The notes under the pieces are model-generated. The model had not been told where the DNA came from, searched no databases, and was given only the letters and a program-made list of their open reading frames with translations. Source: Acholeplasma granularum ATCC 19168 (GTDB lineage: Bacteria; Bacillota_I; Bacilli_A; Acholeplasmatales; Acholeplasmataceae). From it: DNA of 64,000 bases. The stretch is from positions 62,001 to 126,000 of the forward strand of contig NZ_JAFR01000006.1 of the NCBI RefSeq assembly GCF_000526235.1, in the 5' to 3' direction. Made by a program: the position numbers and the translations under genes. Of this stretch, positions 9,701 through 18,069 are shown piece after piece (within the stretch, counting starts at the first letter, position 1; each line of letters begins with the position of its first letter).

Positions 9701-10408
9701 AGAATAATTAATGGTTCAGTTAATGCATTAAGAGAACGTGTAGGTGGGCTAGTTGGTTCATCCACTGATCACTCAACAAATGCAAATAATATATTTAAAA
9801 ACATTTATGTTGAGGCGAATGTTACTGGTACAGGTCGTACAGGTGGTGTGTTTGGTAACTTAGGTGGCACTCAATCACAAACTCGTATGTTAGTTTCTGA
9901 TATCGTGTTTATTGGTGAGGTTAAAGCAACAACAAATAACCGCGTAGGTGGAGTTATTGGTTGGACACAACATTCTTCCATTCAAAATGTTTATGTTGAT
10001 GCAGTTGTTGAAGGATTAGGAAGTGGAAATAACGTAGGTGGAGTTGTTGGTTATACACAAGACAGTGCAACAGCAGTTATAGTAAATAACATTTTAGTTA
10101 ACGTTAAAGTTACACATAGTGGTTCTAATAATATTGGAACAATTATTGGTGCAAAACAATCAACATCTAACCCGACTGTTACGAATGTTTATGAAACTGA
10201 GGCAAGTTCAATTACATTTGTTGGAGAAAGTACAAGTGGAAATTCATTCCAAGCTGAAGTTTTACCATTAGAATTTAATGCAGCATGGTTTGAAACAAAT
10301 ATGCCAGGATTTAATACTCAAAATGGATGGGAATTTAAAGTTGGTTCTCAAAGACCTTCATTAATTGGAACACCTGATGATGGATTATTTGGTGTATTAG
10401 AAGCATAA
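6776..10408 (+). CDS. Giant GLUG beta-helix surface lipoprotein with internal duplication
   Basis: A 1210-residue lipoprotein (lipobox LIAC, residues about 18-21). It is built as a duplication: small beta modules (about 30-235) and a GLUG beta-helix (about 245-620), then two more such modules (about 625-845) and a second helix (about 850-1200). Each helix opens with a GTGTE[EV][ND]PF linker, also seen in the lipoprotein at 2978. Repeats such as RVGGAVG, HIGGLIG, NTGGVLG and RVGGLVG are GLUG motifs. The small modules repeat a T.YYVV.....T...I..G pattern resembling fibronectin-like sandwiches. No active-site motif is seen. A polysaccharide-binding or scaffold role at the surface is inference. 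GGAGG lies before the ATG. Confidence 0.8.
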   Translation: MKKILSMLFVLVGILSLIACTPSDDVNLPSFDGEPTVTQHTDAGKLQITAESTHEEGRIFYAVYLSSVTTKTASEVVLGEGSVSKGSSTSKSLDVVLTLEADTDYAVFFVVAHGETYTSVKRVTGKTKAVEQLTLGFSSLALATGTEDGEIILNAQSNGLGTIYYVLVEEGKQAPTASQIKAGANYGDVVVVKSGNGASLSNVVLSGLTPQSRYTAYFVVELDNTFSTVRNMSATAKLNIVQIDKGEGTEENPFRISTIQDLEQIGKGFYELTGKEWTVTDFYVLENDIDLTEKYGAQKESFEPLGADSQGSRFEGTLDGAGFSIIGLYIDKDSSIAPYRGLFASSEATAVVKNIKFVNPYVHASGIGESDSNHGAGIIFGYLKGTIDNVEIINGVVEDTLNGTRVGAIAGRMYVTGSITNTYINADVSAFNRVGGAVGVVDTSSAGTAPIVFKNIVFDGSVIGEDEHIGGLIGYARAADVSNVFITGYIQGARNTGGVLGFFQKRGDNSNVIASIKDVIVHATIYGTGTAANVGEIIGNRSTSGLTGFEHLLLIGNLYTAEGSSVDGGGGASAINGTPITLEELSTKAWFETNIPTWDFVEDFELTETQDRPVLQGTADLGLIKELAMPLVTLPSVGPGQEEKELKVDIQTNQEGSTIYYVVLDTETELTKEAIMSPSGVLFSGSGSVISETHLMAEFDTTYFVYYVVELADESVSEVFTTSGKSKVMTELVISGGLRPGALNKELVINLETNLPSTIYYIIVDAAGEYTDEEIKLGTDALFKDSGSIISNVTHLMADADTEYFFYAYAEASDRDGRANGSGKSGSSEVINYGTGTEVDPFIIRSVNDLAAIGSGSYNGNGVDLTYANNAHYVLANNIDLSLVYGEGKQSWTPIAEFKGTLNGAGFTINGLYIKGSGAGRFGFIKYINNGVVKNLNFENSTVIIESDGTTYDHNDNAVGTLAGHVGNSSVIENIRIINGSVNALRERVGGLVGSSTDHSTNANNIFKNIYVEANVTGTGRTGGVFGNLGGTQSQTRMLVSDIVFIGEVKATTNNRVGGVIGWTQHSSIQNVYVDAVVEGLGSGNNVGGVVGYTQDSATAVIVNNILVNVKVTHSGSNNIGTIIGAKQSTSNPTVTNVYETEASSITFVGESTSGNSFQAEVLPLEFNAAWFETNMPGFNTQNGWEFKVGSQRPSLIGTPDDGLFGVLEA

Positions 10409-10428
10409 AAATTGATATAAGATTTGAT

Positions 10429-10460
10429 GATGGGTGGATTAAAATTAATCCACCCCCATC
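10429..10460. terminator. Stem-loop after the giant lipoprotein gene
   Basis: GTGGATTAA (10434-10442) pairs with TTAATCCAC (10445-10453), extended by GATGG/CCATC with one bulged C. The plus strand is followed by A rather than T, so termination may be partial and let transcription reach the next gene, which has no clear promoter. Confidence 0.5.
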
Positions 10461-10485
10461 AAAAAATATTTTATTTAAATGTGTT

Positions 10486-10502
10486 TTGTAACATATGGTT
10501 AC
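10486..10502. promoter_or_regulatory. Inverted repeat in the leader of the 10563 gene
   Basis: TGTAAC-N5-GTTACA, a perfect two-arm repeat about 60 bases before the ATG. It could be an operator half-site pair; no promoter hexamers fit well here. Confidence 0.35.
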
Positions 10503-10562
10503 ATATAGATTTAAGTAAACTGTTTTAAATAACTTTATTACGAACATTTAAGGAGAATACGA

Positions 10563-12671
10563 ATGAAAAAAATGAGTTTAGGTTTATTACTGTTGTTAAT
10601 GAGTGTAATTTTATTAGCGTGTACCCCAAAGGATGATGATAAAGATCCAAATCCGGACCCGGATCCAGATCCTATTGTTGACTTCAATGATTATGAGTCA
10701 TTATTTGAAGGTGACTGGAATATGCCAGGCTTGTTTAATAAAAATGGGCAAGCCCATCAAATGCCAGAAGAGGTTAAAAAAACAGGGTTAACTTTAGATG
10801 TTACAAACTTTGGTGCAAAACCAAATGATGAATCATTTGATAACTTTGCAGCATTTAGGGATGCAATTGATGCTGCTGAAGCAGGGGATGAAGTCTATAT
10901 TCCTGAAGGTACATTCCATTTTACAGGGTACATAAACCGTGATGGATATTATTCCCATATATATCTAAAATCCGGTATTATCTTAAGAGGTGCTGGTAAA
11001 GATAAAACAATTTTAGTTTCTAAATTCTCAGAACGAACAAATGAAACAAGTCAAACAACATTTATTACTGTAATTAATAGTCAAAATATACTGATTGAAG
11101 GGTTTAGTCTAACATCACCAGTTTTAGATAGTGAACTACCTGATCCTAATAATTCAAACTTTACATCATCAGTTTTTAAAGGTATGGTCAATGGGATTGC
11201 TATTGATACTATTGGGACAGTCACATCACCAGAAAATCAAACTCAAAATATCGTTGTTAGAAATGTTTTAATTGAAAAATTTAGACGTATGGCTATACGT
11301 TTGAAACAATCAAAAGAAGTAACAATTGATTCAATTACCGTACAAAAAGCTACAAACCTAGGTGGCGGTGGTGCGGGTTATGGAATTTCTATTCAGGGTT
11401 CAGGATGGGAAGTAGACTGGACAGATACAACTAAAGATACAGTTCATAATATTGTTAAAAACTCAGAATTTTTAGGGCCTTATTTAAGACATGGTATTTT
11501 AATACAGTATCATGCACATAATAATTTAATTATTGGAAATACATTAAAAGATCATCTACTGGATGCTATTGATTTGCATGGTGAAGATGAATATTCTAAT
11601 GAAATAACAGAAAATACAATCATTAACACTAGAAGTGGTGCAGGTATTGGTGTTGGTAACTCAGGAGCAACCCACGATGCAGCAGGTAGAAATAACTATA
11701 TCCATAAAAATATAATTGATGGTGGACTAAGAGGTATTGATGTTATACTAGGTAGTCCAAGAACGGTAATTAAAGAAAATGTTATAAAAAATTTAAATCT
11801 ACCTAAATCCAATGGAATTACCTTAAGTAAAGCACCTTATACTTTTATCATAAATAATGAATTTGAAAATATAAGTGGTGATGAAGGTCATGCGATTAAA
11901 GCAACTTACTCATATGATCCATTTGATCCACAAAGTGGTGTGCCAAACTATCTTAACATCGTAGGAAATACTTTTAATGCTGTAAAAAAAGGTGTATATG
12001 TACAAACTCATACAGAAAACTTTACATATGAAAATAATTCATTTTCAAATACATTAGAGTTTGAATTTAAAACAGATGTCGACACATTTGTTGTACCTGG
12101 AAAATCAACATTAATGGACCCAGTTCAAGGATTTGAAATACTACCAACAGACATAACATTTGTTTCAACAGAAATCAAAGATTTTACATATTATCAAAAG
12201 AATATGAAGTTTAAAGCATCAATGATTGAACCCCAATTTAACCGTATGATTTATGCTAAGTTTGATATTACCGAGAGAACAAATATTGTATATAACAAAG
12301 TATATTTAAGTATCACTGCTAAAGCTCAAGAAGGTCAGCCGACAATTAACATTTGGGGTTCACCTTCCTATACGGGCTGGTCAAAAGATACAATCACTTG
12401 GAATAATTCAAAATATCATGAACCAAATCTATCAAAGATAAGTTTTGATCCTGAAGTTGATGATTTAACTAAAGTTGTGGATTTCCAATTTCCTGTTCCA
12501 GGATACAATTTCAACACATATTACATCGATATTACTGAATGGATTCAAACTGTTGATAAAAATGCATTTACATTTATTTTAACTAATGATTTAGTAGAAG
12601 AGGTGTATATGGAAGTTTATAATCACGAACAAGTATCCAGTAATCAACACTTTAGACTAATATTCAAATAA
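10563..12671 (+). CDS. Secreted beta-helix lipoprotein (pectate-lyase-3-like) with C-terminal sandwich domain
   Basis: A 702-residue lipoprotein (lipobox LLAC). After the signal is an Asp/Pro/Asn linker (about 27-37), then a parallel beta-helix (about 75-510) opening with DVTNFGAKPNDESFDNF and GDEVYIPEGTFHFTG, the start used by pectate-lyase-superfamily and glycan-epimerase beta-helices. The C-terminal part (about 540-702) contains TERTNIVYNKVYLSITAKA and YYIDITEWI, resembling DNRLRE/CBM96-type sandwiches, some of which bind alginate. It may be a lyase, a mannuronan C5-epimerase or a binding protein; I cannot assign catalytic residues. It sits between the GLUG lipoprotein and the importer operon. 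AAGGAG precedes the ATG. Confidence 0.7.
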   Translation: MKKMSLGLLLLLMSVILLACTPKDDDKDPNPDPDPDPIVDFNDYESLFEGDWNMPGLFNKNGQAHQMPEEVKKTGLTLDVTNFGAKPNDESFDNFAAFRDAIDAAEAGDEVYIPEGTFHFTGYINRDGYYSHIYLKSGIILRGAGKDKTILVSKFSERTNETSQTTFITVINSQNILIEGFSLTSPVLDSELPDPNNSNFTSSVFKGMVNGIAIDTIGTVTSPENQTQNIVVRNVLIEKFRRMAIRLKQSKEVTIDSITVQKATNLGGGGAGYGISIQGSGWEVDWTDTTKDTVHNIVKNSEFLGPYLRHGILIQYHAHNNLIIGNTLKDHLLDAIDLHGEDEYSNEITENTIINTRSGAGIGVGNSGATHDAAGRNNYIHKNIIDGGLRGIDVILGSPRTVIKENVIKNLNLPKSNGITLSKAPYTFIINNEFENISGDEGHAIKATYSYDPFDPQSGVPNYLNIVGNTFNAVKKGVYVQTHTENFTYENNSFSNTLEFEFKTDVDTFVVPGKSTLMDPVQGFEILPTDITFVSTEIKDFTYYQKNMKFKASMIEPQFNRMIYAKFDITERTNIVYNKVYLSITAKAQEGQPTINIWGSPSYTGWSKDTITWNNSKYHEPNLSKISFDPEVDDLTKVVDFQFPVPGYNFNTYYIDITEWIQTVDKNAFTFILTNDLVEEVYMEVYNHEQVSSNQHFRLIFK

Positions 12672-12683
12672 ACGATAAATATA

Positions 12684-12714
12684 GGGATTTTTCATCAAAA
12701 GTGATAAATCCCTA
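12684..12714. terminator. Stem-loop after the beta-helix lipoprotein gene
   Basis: AGGGATTT (12684-12691) pairs with AAATCCCT (12707-12714). There is no T run on the plus strand, so its efficiency as a terminator is uncertain. Confidence 0.45.
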
Positions 12715-12731
12715 AAAAAGTGATAAACTTC

Positions 12732-12747
12732 TGATAAAGCGTTTACA
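12732..12747. promoter_or_regulatory. Upstream operator-like box TGATAAAGCGTTTACA
   Basis: About 90 bases upstream of the -35 of the importer promoter. It shares TGATAAARCGYTT with sequences at 2875 and 37744, and its right half matches LacI/CcpA-type sites. Confidence 0.5.
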
Positions 12748-12823
12748 TGTTCGGTATATCGCACGAAGTAGGAATAGTTGTTACTTCTATTTATTAATCG
12801 TGCGATTATATATACGATATTCA

Positions 12824-12876
12824 TTGACTAAAGAATTTTAATACGGTATAATAGCTATGTATTGAAAACGCTTTTA
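12824..12876 (+). promoter_or_regulatory. Importer operon promoter with cre-like box
   Basis: TTGACT (12824-12829), 17 bases, TATAAT (12847-12852). TGAAAACGCTTTTA (12863-12876) lies 10 bases after the -10, over the start of transcription. The third promoter of this locus with the same arrangement. Confidence 0.82.
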
Positions 12877-12907
12877 TATATCTATGAAAATAAGAGGAAG
12901 GTGACTT

Positions 12908-13483
12908 ATGACATATCAAAATTATAGAAAAATGGATTTATCATTTTTCGCTCTAATTGGTATGATCTCAGTTCTAATTAGTGAAGGTGCATTTATTTTA
13001 ATGCCCGATGTACAGTTTAGAATATCCTTATTATTATTGGTGGGTTTTATCGCCGGAATAAGATGGGGAAAATTTGCATTTATACCTTACTTCTTATCCA
13101 TGATGTTACTTTTAATATTTAATGATCTTTATAAAGATTCAATCATCTGGATTCCTTATTATTTGATAAGTTCTATAGGGTTTGTCATTCCAATAGAATT
13201 ATTTAGAAAATATTTGAGTGGGTATGAAAATAACTTATTTAAAGTAATTGGTGTTTTTATATCAGCATTCTTAAGTCAAGCGGTATTTTCAAGTTTATTT
13301 GTAATGATTATAGATGGTGTTAATTTCTTCGGATTTCTAATAGATTATGTTGCAGTTAACTTACTAACAATTACAATGGTTTTATTATTTATTATCGTAT
13401 TATTTAAAGCAAGTAATGCATTATTCAAAAATATGGATGTGTATTTAAAACAAGTTCAGGAGGAACAAGAAGAAGATGTTTAA
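12908..13483 (+). CDS. Six-helix membrane protein of unknown function
   Basis: A 191-residue hydrophobic protein with about six predicted membrane segments (roughly residues 12-32, 37-58, 60-80, 84-102, 115-140 and 145-170) and a short acidic, Gln-rich cytoplasmic tail. I recognise no family. It is the first gene after the strong cre-controlled promoter and overlaps the first permease by 8 bases, so it is co-translated with the importer. An accessory membrane subunit or an unrelated small transporter are both possible. AGGAAGGTG sets the ATG. Confidence 0.7.
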   Translation: MTYQNYRKMDLSFFALIGMISVLISEGAFILMPDVQFRISLLLLVGFIAGIRWGKFAFIPYFLSMMLLLIFNDLYKDSIIWIPYYLISSIGFVIPIELFRKYLSGYENNLFKVIGVFISAFLSQAVFSSLFVMIIDGVNFFGFLIDYVAVNLLTITMVLLFIIVLFKASNALFKNMDVYLKQVQEEQEEDV

Positions 13484-14468
13484 ACAAAATCATAATGAGC
13501 TTAAACGAAATGTTGGTATAGGTGAACAAACATTTTGGGATAGAGGGCTCCACATCATAAAACGTGATTGGCAACTTTACTTATTAATTATTCCCATGGT
13601 TATTTGGTTTGCACTCTGGGTATATAAACCAATTACTGGATTACTCATCGCTTTTAAAGATTACCGTCCTGTATTAGGCGTATATGGATCAAACTTTGTT
13701 GGCTTTAGAAACTTTCAACAAATTATGTTCAGCGCTGAATGGGCACCATCTTTTTGGAGAGCATTTAGAAATACTTTTTTAATTAGCACGTATGGATTGG
13801 TATTTGCATTTCCAATACCTATATTACTAGCACTATTATTTAGTGAAATTACTAATGAATTTTATAGAAAAGTTACACAAACTATTGCATATTTACCTCA
13901 CTTCTTATCAGAGGTAATTATTACCAGTTTAGTTCTAACGATGTTATACAATGGTCCGGATTATAATGGTATACTTGCATCCTTTTTTGAAAATATTGGA
14001 TTCATAGAACCTGGAAAAAAAGTAGCTGAAATGGCAATCTACTTTAGACCAATGTACATTATAACAGGTATATGGAAAGAAGCTGGATATGGGTCAATTG
14101 TTTACTTTGCGGCAATTATGGGTATATCACCGACACTTTATGAAGCACTAAAAATTGATGGTGGTAATAAATTACAAGAAATTAGATATGTCACATTACC
14201 TGGGATGGCTCCAACATTAATTATTATGATTGTATTAAGAATAGGTCGTATGTTAAGTGTTGGTTATGAAAGAATTATTCTTCTATATAGTATTCCGACA
14301 TATTCTACTGCCGATGTAATTAGTACATTTGTATTTAGAAATGGGCTAGAGGGTGCAAATAGAGCAATCGCAGGATCTGCAGATATCTTTAACTCATTAA
14401 TTGGGTTTGCGCTTGTCATGGCAGCAAACATGATTAGTAGACGTTTATCAGATACGTCTTTATGGTAG
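13476..14468 (+). CDS. Sugar ABC importer permease, LplB/AlgM1 type
   Basis: A 330-residue inner-membrane permease of the polysaccharide-type (LplB-like) family, with an N-terminal cytoplasmic stretch followed by six membrane segments. The start of the core, RDWQLYLLIIPMVIWFALW, and the EAA-loop region EALKIDGGNKLQEIRYVTLPGM (about 225-246) identify it. The family includes AlgM1, which imports alginate oligomers. It pairs with the permease at 14479 and the binding protein at 15391. The ORF begins within the AGGAGGAACAAGAAG stretch of the previous gene, which gives its ribosome site. Confidence 0.88.
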   Translation: MFKQNHNELKRNVGIGEQTFWDRGLHIIKRDWQLYLLIIPMVIWFALWVYKPITGLLIAFKDYRPVLGVYGSNFVGFRNFQQIMFSAEWAPSFWRAFRNTFLISTYGLVFAFPIPILLALLFSEITNEFYRKVTQTIAYLPHFLSEVIITSLVLTMLYNGPDYNGILASFFENIGFIEPGKKVAEMAIYFRPMYIITGIWKEAGYGSIVYFAAIMGISPTLYEALKIDGGNKLQEIRYVTLPGMAPTLIIMIVLRIGRMLSVGYERIILLYSIPTYSTADVISTFVFRNGLEGANRAIAGSADIFNSLIGFALVMAANMISRRLSDTSLW

Positions 14469-14478
14469 GTGAATGATA

Positions 14479-15348
14479 ATGGAAAGAATGAATCGTAGTG
14501 AAATTGTATTTAAAATCATAGCCTATATTTTAATTGGAGTATTTGCAGCTGTTGCCTTATATCCTCTAATTTATGCAGTATCTGCCTCAATTAGTTCAAG
14601 AGCTCCTTATGAATCAGGACAAGTGGTTTTATTTCCAGTAGATGTAAATTTTGATGTATATAAAATATTGTTTACAAGAAATGCATTTTGGATCACTTAT
14701 ACAAATACATTATTCTATACAGTATTTGGAACAATTTGGAGTATGTTTGTATCTGTAACTGGAGCATATGCATTAGCCAAAAAAAGATTACACTTTAGAA
14801 GACAATTTAACTTCTTTGTAGTCTTTACTATGTGGTTTAGTGCAGGTATGATTCCCTCATACTTAAACTATGTTGAAATGGGTGTGGATAATCGCTGGGG
14901 AATGGTATTTGCATTTGGTGTTCAAGCCTTTAATATTATTTTATTAAGAAATTATTTTGAAAGTGTTCCTTCGGAAATTGAAGAGGCAGCAAGAATTGAT
15001 GGGGCAAGTGAGTTTCAAATGCTTAGTTCAATTTACTTACCAATGTCTAAAGCAGCACTTGCAACTGTCACACTATTTTATGCAACATCTCGTTGGAATG
15101 GATATTTCTGGGCAAGTATTTTACTTAAGAATTCACAAGAAAAACCTTTGCAAGTATTCTTAAGAGAAGAAATGCAAAGTTATCAAACATTACTTGATAA
15201 TATGTTAGGAGCAGATACATTAGCATTCTCACCAGACTCCTATGCATATGCAATATTAATTTGTTCAATCATCCCAATATTAATTATTTACCCATTTATT
15301 CAAAAGTATTTTGCTAGGGGTGTTAATATGGGTGGAGTTAAAGGTTAA
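14479..15348 (+). CDS. Sugar ABC importer permease, LplC/AlgM2/YtcP type
   Basis: The partner permease, about 289 residues with six membrane helices. The EAA motif is seen as EIEEAARIDGASEFQMLSSIYLPMSKA (about 170-195). I place the start at ATG 14479 rather than the in-frame ATG at 14473, because AGGTGA (14467-14472) abuts the first ATG but stands six bases before the second. It imports oligosaccharide together with the 13476 permease and the lipoprotein at 15391; ATP hydrolysis probably comes from the fused ATPase at 18066. Confidence 0.88.
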   Translation: MERMNRSEIVFKIIAYILIGVFAAVALYPLIYAVSASISSRAPYESGQVVLFPVDVNFDVYKILFTRNAFWITYTNTLFYTVFGTIWSMFVSVTGAYALAKKRLHFRRQFNFFVVFTMWFSAGMIPSYLNYVEMGVDNRWGMVFAFGVQAFNIILLRNYFESVPSEIEEAARIDGASEFQMLSSIYLPMSKAALATVTLFYATSRWNGYFWASILLKNSQEKPLQVFLREEMQSYQTLLDNMLGADTLAFSPDSYAYAILICSIIPILIIYPFIQKYFARGVNMGGVKG

Positions 15349-15390
15349 AAAATATTAAAAAAACTACTTTTTCAAATAAGGAGGAAAATA

Positions 15391-17418
15391 ATGAAAAAAG
15401 TGTTTAGTTTAGTTTCGATATTAATTTTAGGAGTGGTGTTAGTCGCATGTGGACCTAAAGCCGATATTATTGGACCAGATGAAGTTGTTGCAATTAAAAC
15501 AAGCTTTGCTGACCAAAATACACAACGTAGATTTACATACGAACAATCAAACCCTCTAGTTATGCCAGATGGTAAAACAATCACAACGGGTGAATTAAAA
15601 CCAACTTGGCAATTTGTTGAATCACAATTAAACCTAGATATCACTGACGTATCAACACCTGGTCAAAGACCAGTTGATATGTTTGACTTTGCTGCAGCAA
15701 ATAGTTTTGCAGATGCAAACGTTTATGGTGGTGGTAACTTAGGAGAAAGAATTATGGATGCTGGTGTTGAAGGATATTTTGTACCATTAAATGATCATTG
15801 GGATAGATTACCAAACTTTAAAAAATATCTAGACGCTAATCCACTAGTTTCAGAGTCAATTACTGCTTGGGATGGTAACATTTATCATGCACCATATATT
15901 GCTGAAATTGATAACTATGCTCGTATGTATATGGGACGTTATAGCTGGGTTACTGCATTATTAGATGGTGAAGTAGACGGTAATGCATTTGCTCACGAAA
16001 CAGAAACAGCAGAATTAACAATTGCTTATGAACCATATTGGGTATCAGGTAGTATAACTGGATTACCTTATGGTAATTTAAGAAAAACTAAAAACGTTGC
16101 ACAATTACAAGCAGATGCAGCTGTGGCTGGGAAAATTAATGGTGTTACAGCACTACAAGTACTAAAAAATTATATTGATGAAGTTTATCCAACACTAGAA
16201 AAACGTTCAGATTTATTCTTGGGTGAAACAGGACAATATGACATCGATGAGTTAACAGCATTATGGAGAGTAATTAAATTACATCCAAATACATTAACTA
16301 AAGAAGCAACTGGTACAGTGCGTGCAGAAGCAACAATTTATCCTTTCTTCACACGTCAATCTAACCATAGAGAAGAATTATTAAGATTACAAGTTTATTT
16401 TGGTGGACAAAGAGTCCATGGATCTGACTCATATGGTTCAAGATTCTATATTGACCATAATGGTGAATTACAATATTCATATGCTCAAGATTCATTCTTA
16501 AACAACTTACAACGTATTAGAGGTTGGGCTAGAGAAGGTTTAGTTGATCAAAGAATCTTTGGTCAAGCAAACTCAACAAACTTAAGAACAGGTTTAATCT
16601 TCTCAGATGGTAATGAAGCTAATAAAGTATTTGGTTTTATGACTTATGACTTTACATCTTCAACTACTGCAGCAACTGGTGGTCAAGATGATGTTATCGC
16701 TATCTTACCTCCTCTAACAACTACACCTGCATCTAATGGAGAATTCGTTCACTATGTAGAAAATGCACGTGTTGTTAAACCTGATGGTTGGGGAATTTCA
16801 AGTGCTTCTACAGAAAAAGAAATTGCAGCATCATTAAAAATGTTTGATTACTTCTTTACTGAAGAAGGAGCTAAAGTACAAAACTATGGAACACCTGATA
16901 TGTGGGTTGAGGGTGAAGAATTTGAAAACCCATTTGATGGTACAAAAGGTCCTAAATTCAATGACTGGACAATTACAACTGCTGGTGCAGTATCAAATGG
17001 TGATATTTCATCATTCTTACGTGACCATGTTGGATCTTTAATTGCTATTGGATATCAAAAAGAAATTGGTTTTGAACTTCAAGCAACATCAGAAAATGGA
17101 TTCAAGAGTTGGGACTTATACTTTGGTAATGAAACTAGACCGGCTGTAATAATGAATTCATATACTGCAACCGAACCATATTATCAATTAGCTCCAGCAA
17201 TTATCTCATTAAACTTAAATGAGGTTAATATCGTTACAAACCAAACTACAATGCGTGCTGATACACAACTTGTTGACAATATCTTTGGATTTATAGGGGA
17301 TGTTGATGGCGAGGATGTACCAAAAGATGTAGCGGGATTAAAAGCAATGTTTACAACTGCAAATGTTGCAACTTATGTAGAAATTTATCGCACAGCTTAT
17401 GCTAGAATTTCTGGTTAA
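15391..17418 (+). CDS. Large extracellular solute-binding lipoprotein of the polyuronate importer
   Basis: A 675-residue lipoprotein (lipobox LVAC, residues about 17-20) of the large LplA/AlgQ-like class that delivers oligosaccharides of several units to LplB/LplC permeases. It has the binding-protein pattern of two alpha/beta lobes with segments such as YFVPLNDHWDRLPNFKKYL and GWGISSASTEKEIAASLKMFDYFF. Its size (usual sugar-binding proteins are 400-500 residues) fits binding of longer oligomers. AAGGAGG stands before the ATG. Two perfect hairpins follow it, as expected when a binding protein is expressed above the downstream genes. Confidence 0.85.
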   Translation: MKKVFSLVSILILGVVLVACGPKADIIGPDEVVAIKTSFADQNTQRRFTYEQSNPLVMPDGKTITTGELKPTWQFVESQLNLDITDVSTPGQRPVDMFDFAAANSFADANVYGGGNLGERIMDAGVEGYFVPLNDHWDRLPNFKKYLDANPLVSESITAWDGNIYHAPYIAEIDNYARMYMGRYSWVTALLDGEVDGNAFAHETETAELTIAYEPYWVSGSITGLPYGNLRKTKNVAQLQADAAVAGKINGVTALQVLKNYIDEVYPTLEKRSDLFLGETGQYDIDELTALWRVIKLHPNTLTKEATGTVRAEATIYPFFTRQSNHREELLRLQVYFGGQRVHGSDSYGSRFYIDHNGELQYSYAQDSFLNNLQRIRGWAREGLVDQRIFGQANSTNLRTGLIFSDGNEANKVFGFMTYDFTSSTTAATGGQDDVIAILPPLTTTPASNGEFVHYVENARVVKPDGWGISSASTEKEIAASLKMFDYFFTEEGAKVQNYGTPDMWVEGEEFENPFDGTKGPKFNDWTITTAGAVSNGDISSFLRDHVGSLIAIGYQKEIGFELQATSENGFKSWDLYFGNETRPAVIMNSYTATEPYYQLAPAIISLNLNEVNIVTNQTTMRADTQLVDNIFGFIGDVDGEDVPKDVAGLKAMFTTANVATYVEIYRTAYARISG

Positions 17419-17442
17419 AAATATAAAACAATAAAGGAATAT

Positions 17443-17467
17443 GGAGAGAATTAATAAAATTCTCTCC
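17443..17467 (+). terminator. First of two intercistronic hairpins
   Basis: Perfect 10-bp stem GGAGAGAATT/AATTCTCTCC with a 5-base loop, 24 bases after the binding-protein stop. No T run follows, so it is better read as an mRNA-stabilising or processing hairpin than as a terminator. Confidence 0.6.
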
Positions 17468-17469
17468 CT

Positions 17470-17502
17470 ACTTCCAATATAATGTGGCACTATATTGGAA
17501 GT
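17470..17502 (+). terminator. Second intercistronic hairpin
   Basis: Perfect 12-bp stem ACTTCCAATATA/TATATTGGAAGT with a 9-base loop, directly after the first hairpin and eight bases before the ribosome site of the next gene. It may limit or attenuate downstream expression. Confidence 0.6.
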
Positions 17503-17520
17503 GGAAATAAGGAGGACATC

Positions 17521-18069
17521 ATGAATAAATATATTAATAAATCCTATCAGGTACTTTCAATTCTATTTTTTGTAGGAATCGTAGTATTTTTCATAGGATC
17601 ACTTTCCATTATGACAGATTTATATATACTTTCAGATTACCAATCATATCTAAAGCCAGAGGCTTTAACTTTATATAACAAAGCAAGTGAACTAAATAAA
17701 AACATGTTCGATGTTGCCACATTCTTAGTTGTTATTTCTTCATTTGTAATGTTTTTCAAACTTTACCGTAAACAAATCAACATGGTTTCATTTATTTATT
17801 TAATGATTATAGTTACTTTGGCGGCTATATTACTTGGATACTATGTATTTCAAACATATCAGTTATTTAATCTTTATCATTCTACTGATATTTCATGGAG
17901 TTCAAATGCTAATCAAGAACTATTACGTTATACAGAACCAGGTGATTTTTGGCTAGTTTATGCAACGGGATCAACAGTATTTGGCTTTATAATTTCGTTA
18001 ATTTATCTACCAATAACAATTATAAAATTTTTAAAAACACGTCGTAATAATGTGGAGGTATTGGTATGA
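17521..18069 (+). CDS. Four-helix membrane protein of unknown function
   Basis: About 182 residues with four predicted membrane segments (roughly 10-30, 60-80, 88-110 and 150-175) and no recognised family. I start it at ATG 17521: AAGGAGGAC stands just upstream, whereas the in-frame ATG at 17482 lies in the loop of a hairpin and has no ribosome site. It overlaps the fused ATPase gene by four bases, so the two are translationally coupled. It may assemble with the membrane part of that ATPase. Confidence 0.7.
   Translation: MNKYINKSYQVLSILFFVGIVVFFIGSLSIMTDLYILSDYQSYLKPEALTLYNKASELNKNMFDVATFLVVISSFVMFFKLYRKQINMVSFIYLMIIVTLAAILLGYYVFQTYQLFNLYHSTDISWSSNANQELLRYTEPGDFWLVYATGSTVFGFIISLIYLPITIIKFLKTRRNNVEVLV

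Noticed and set aside
17482-17520. Upstream ATG extending the 17521 gene by 13 codons
   Set aside because: It sits in the loop of a perfect hairpin and has no ribosome site, whereas AAGGAGGAC precedes 17521.
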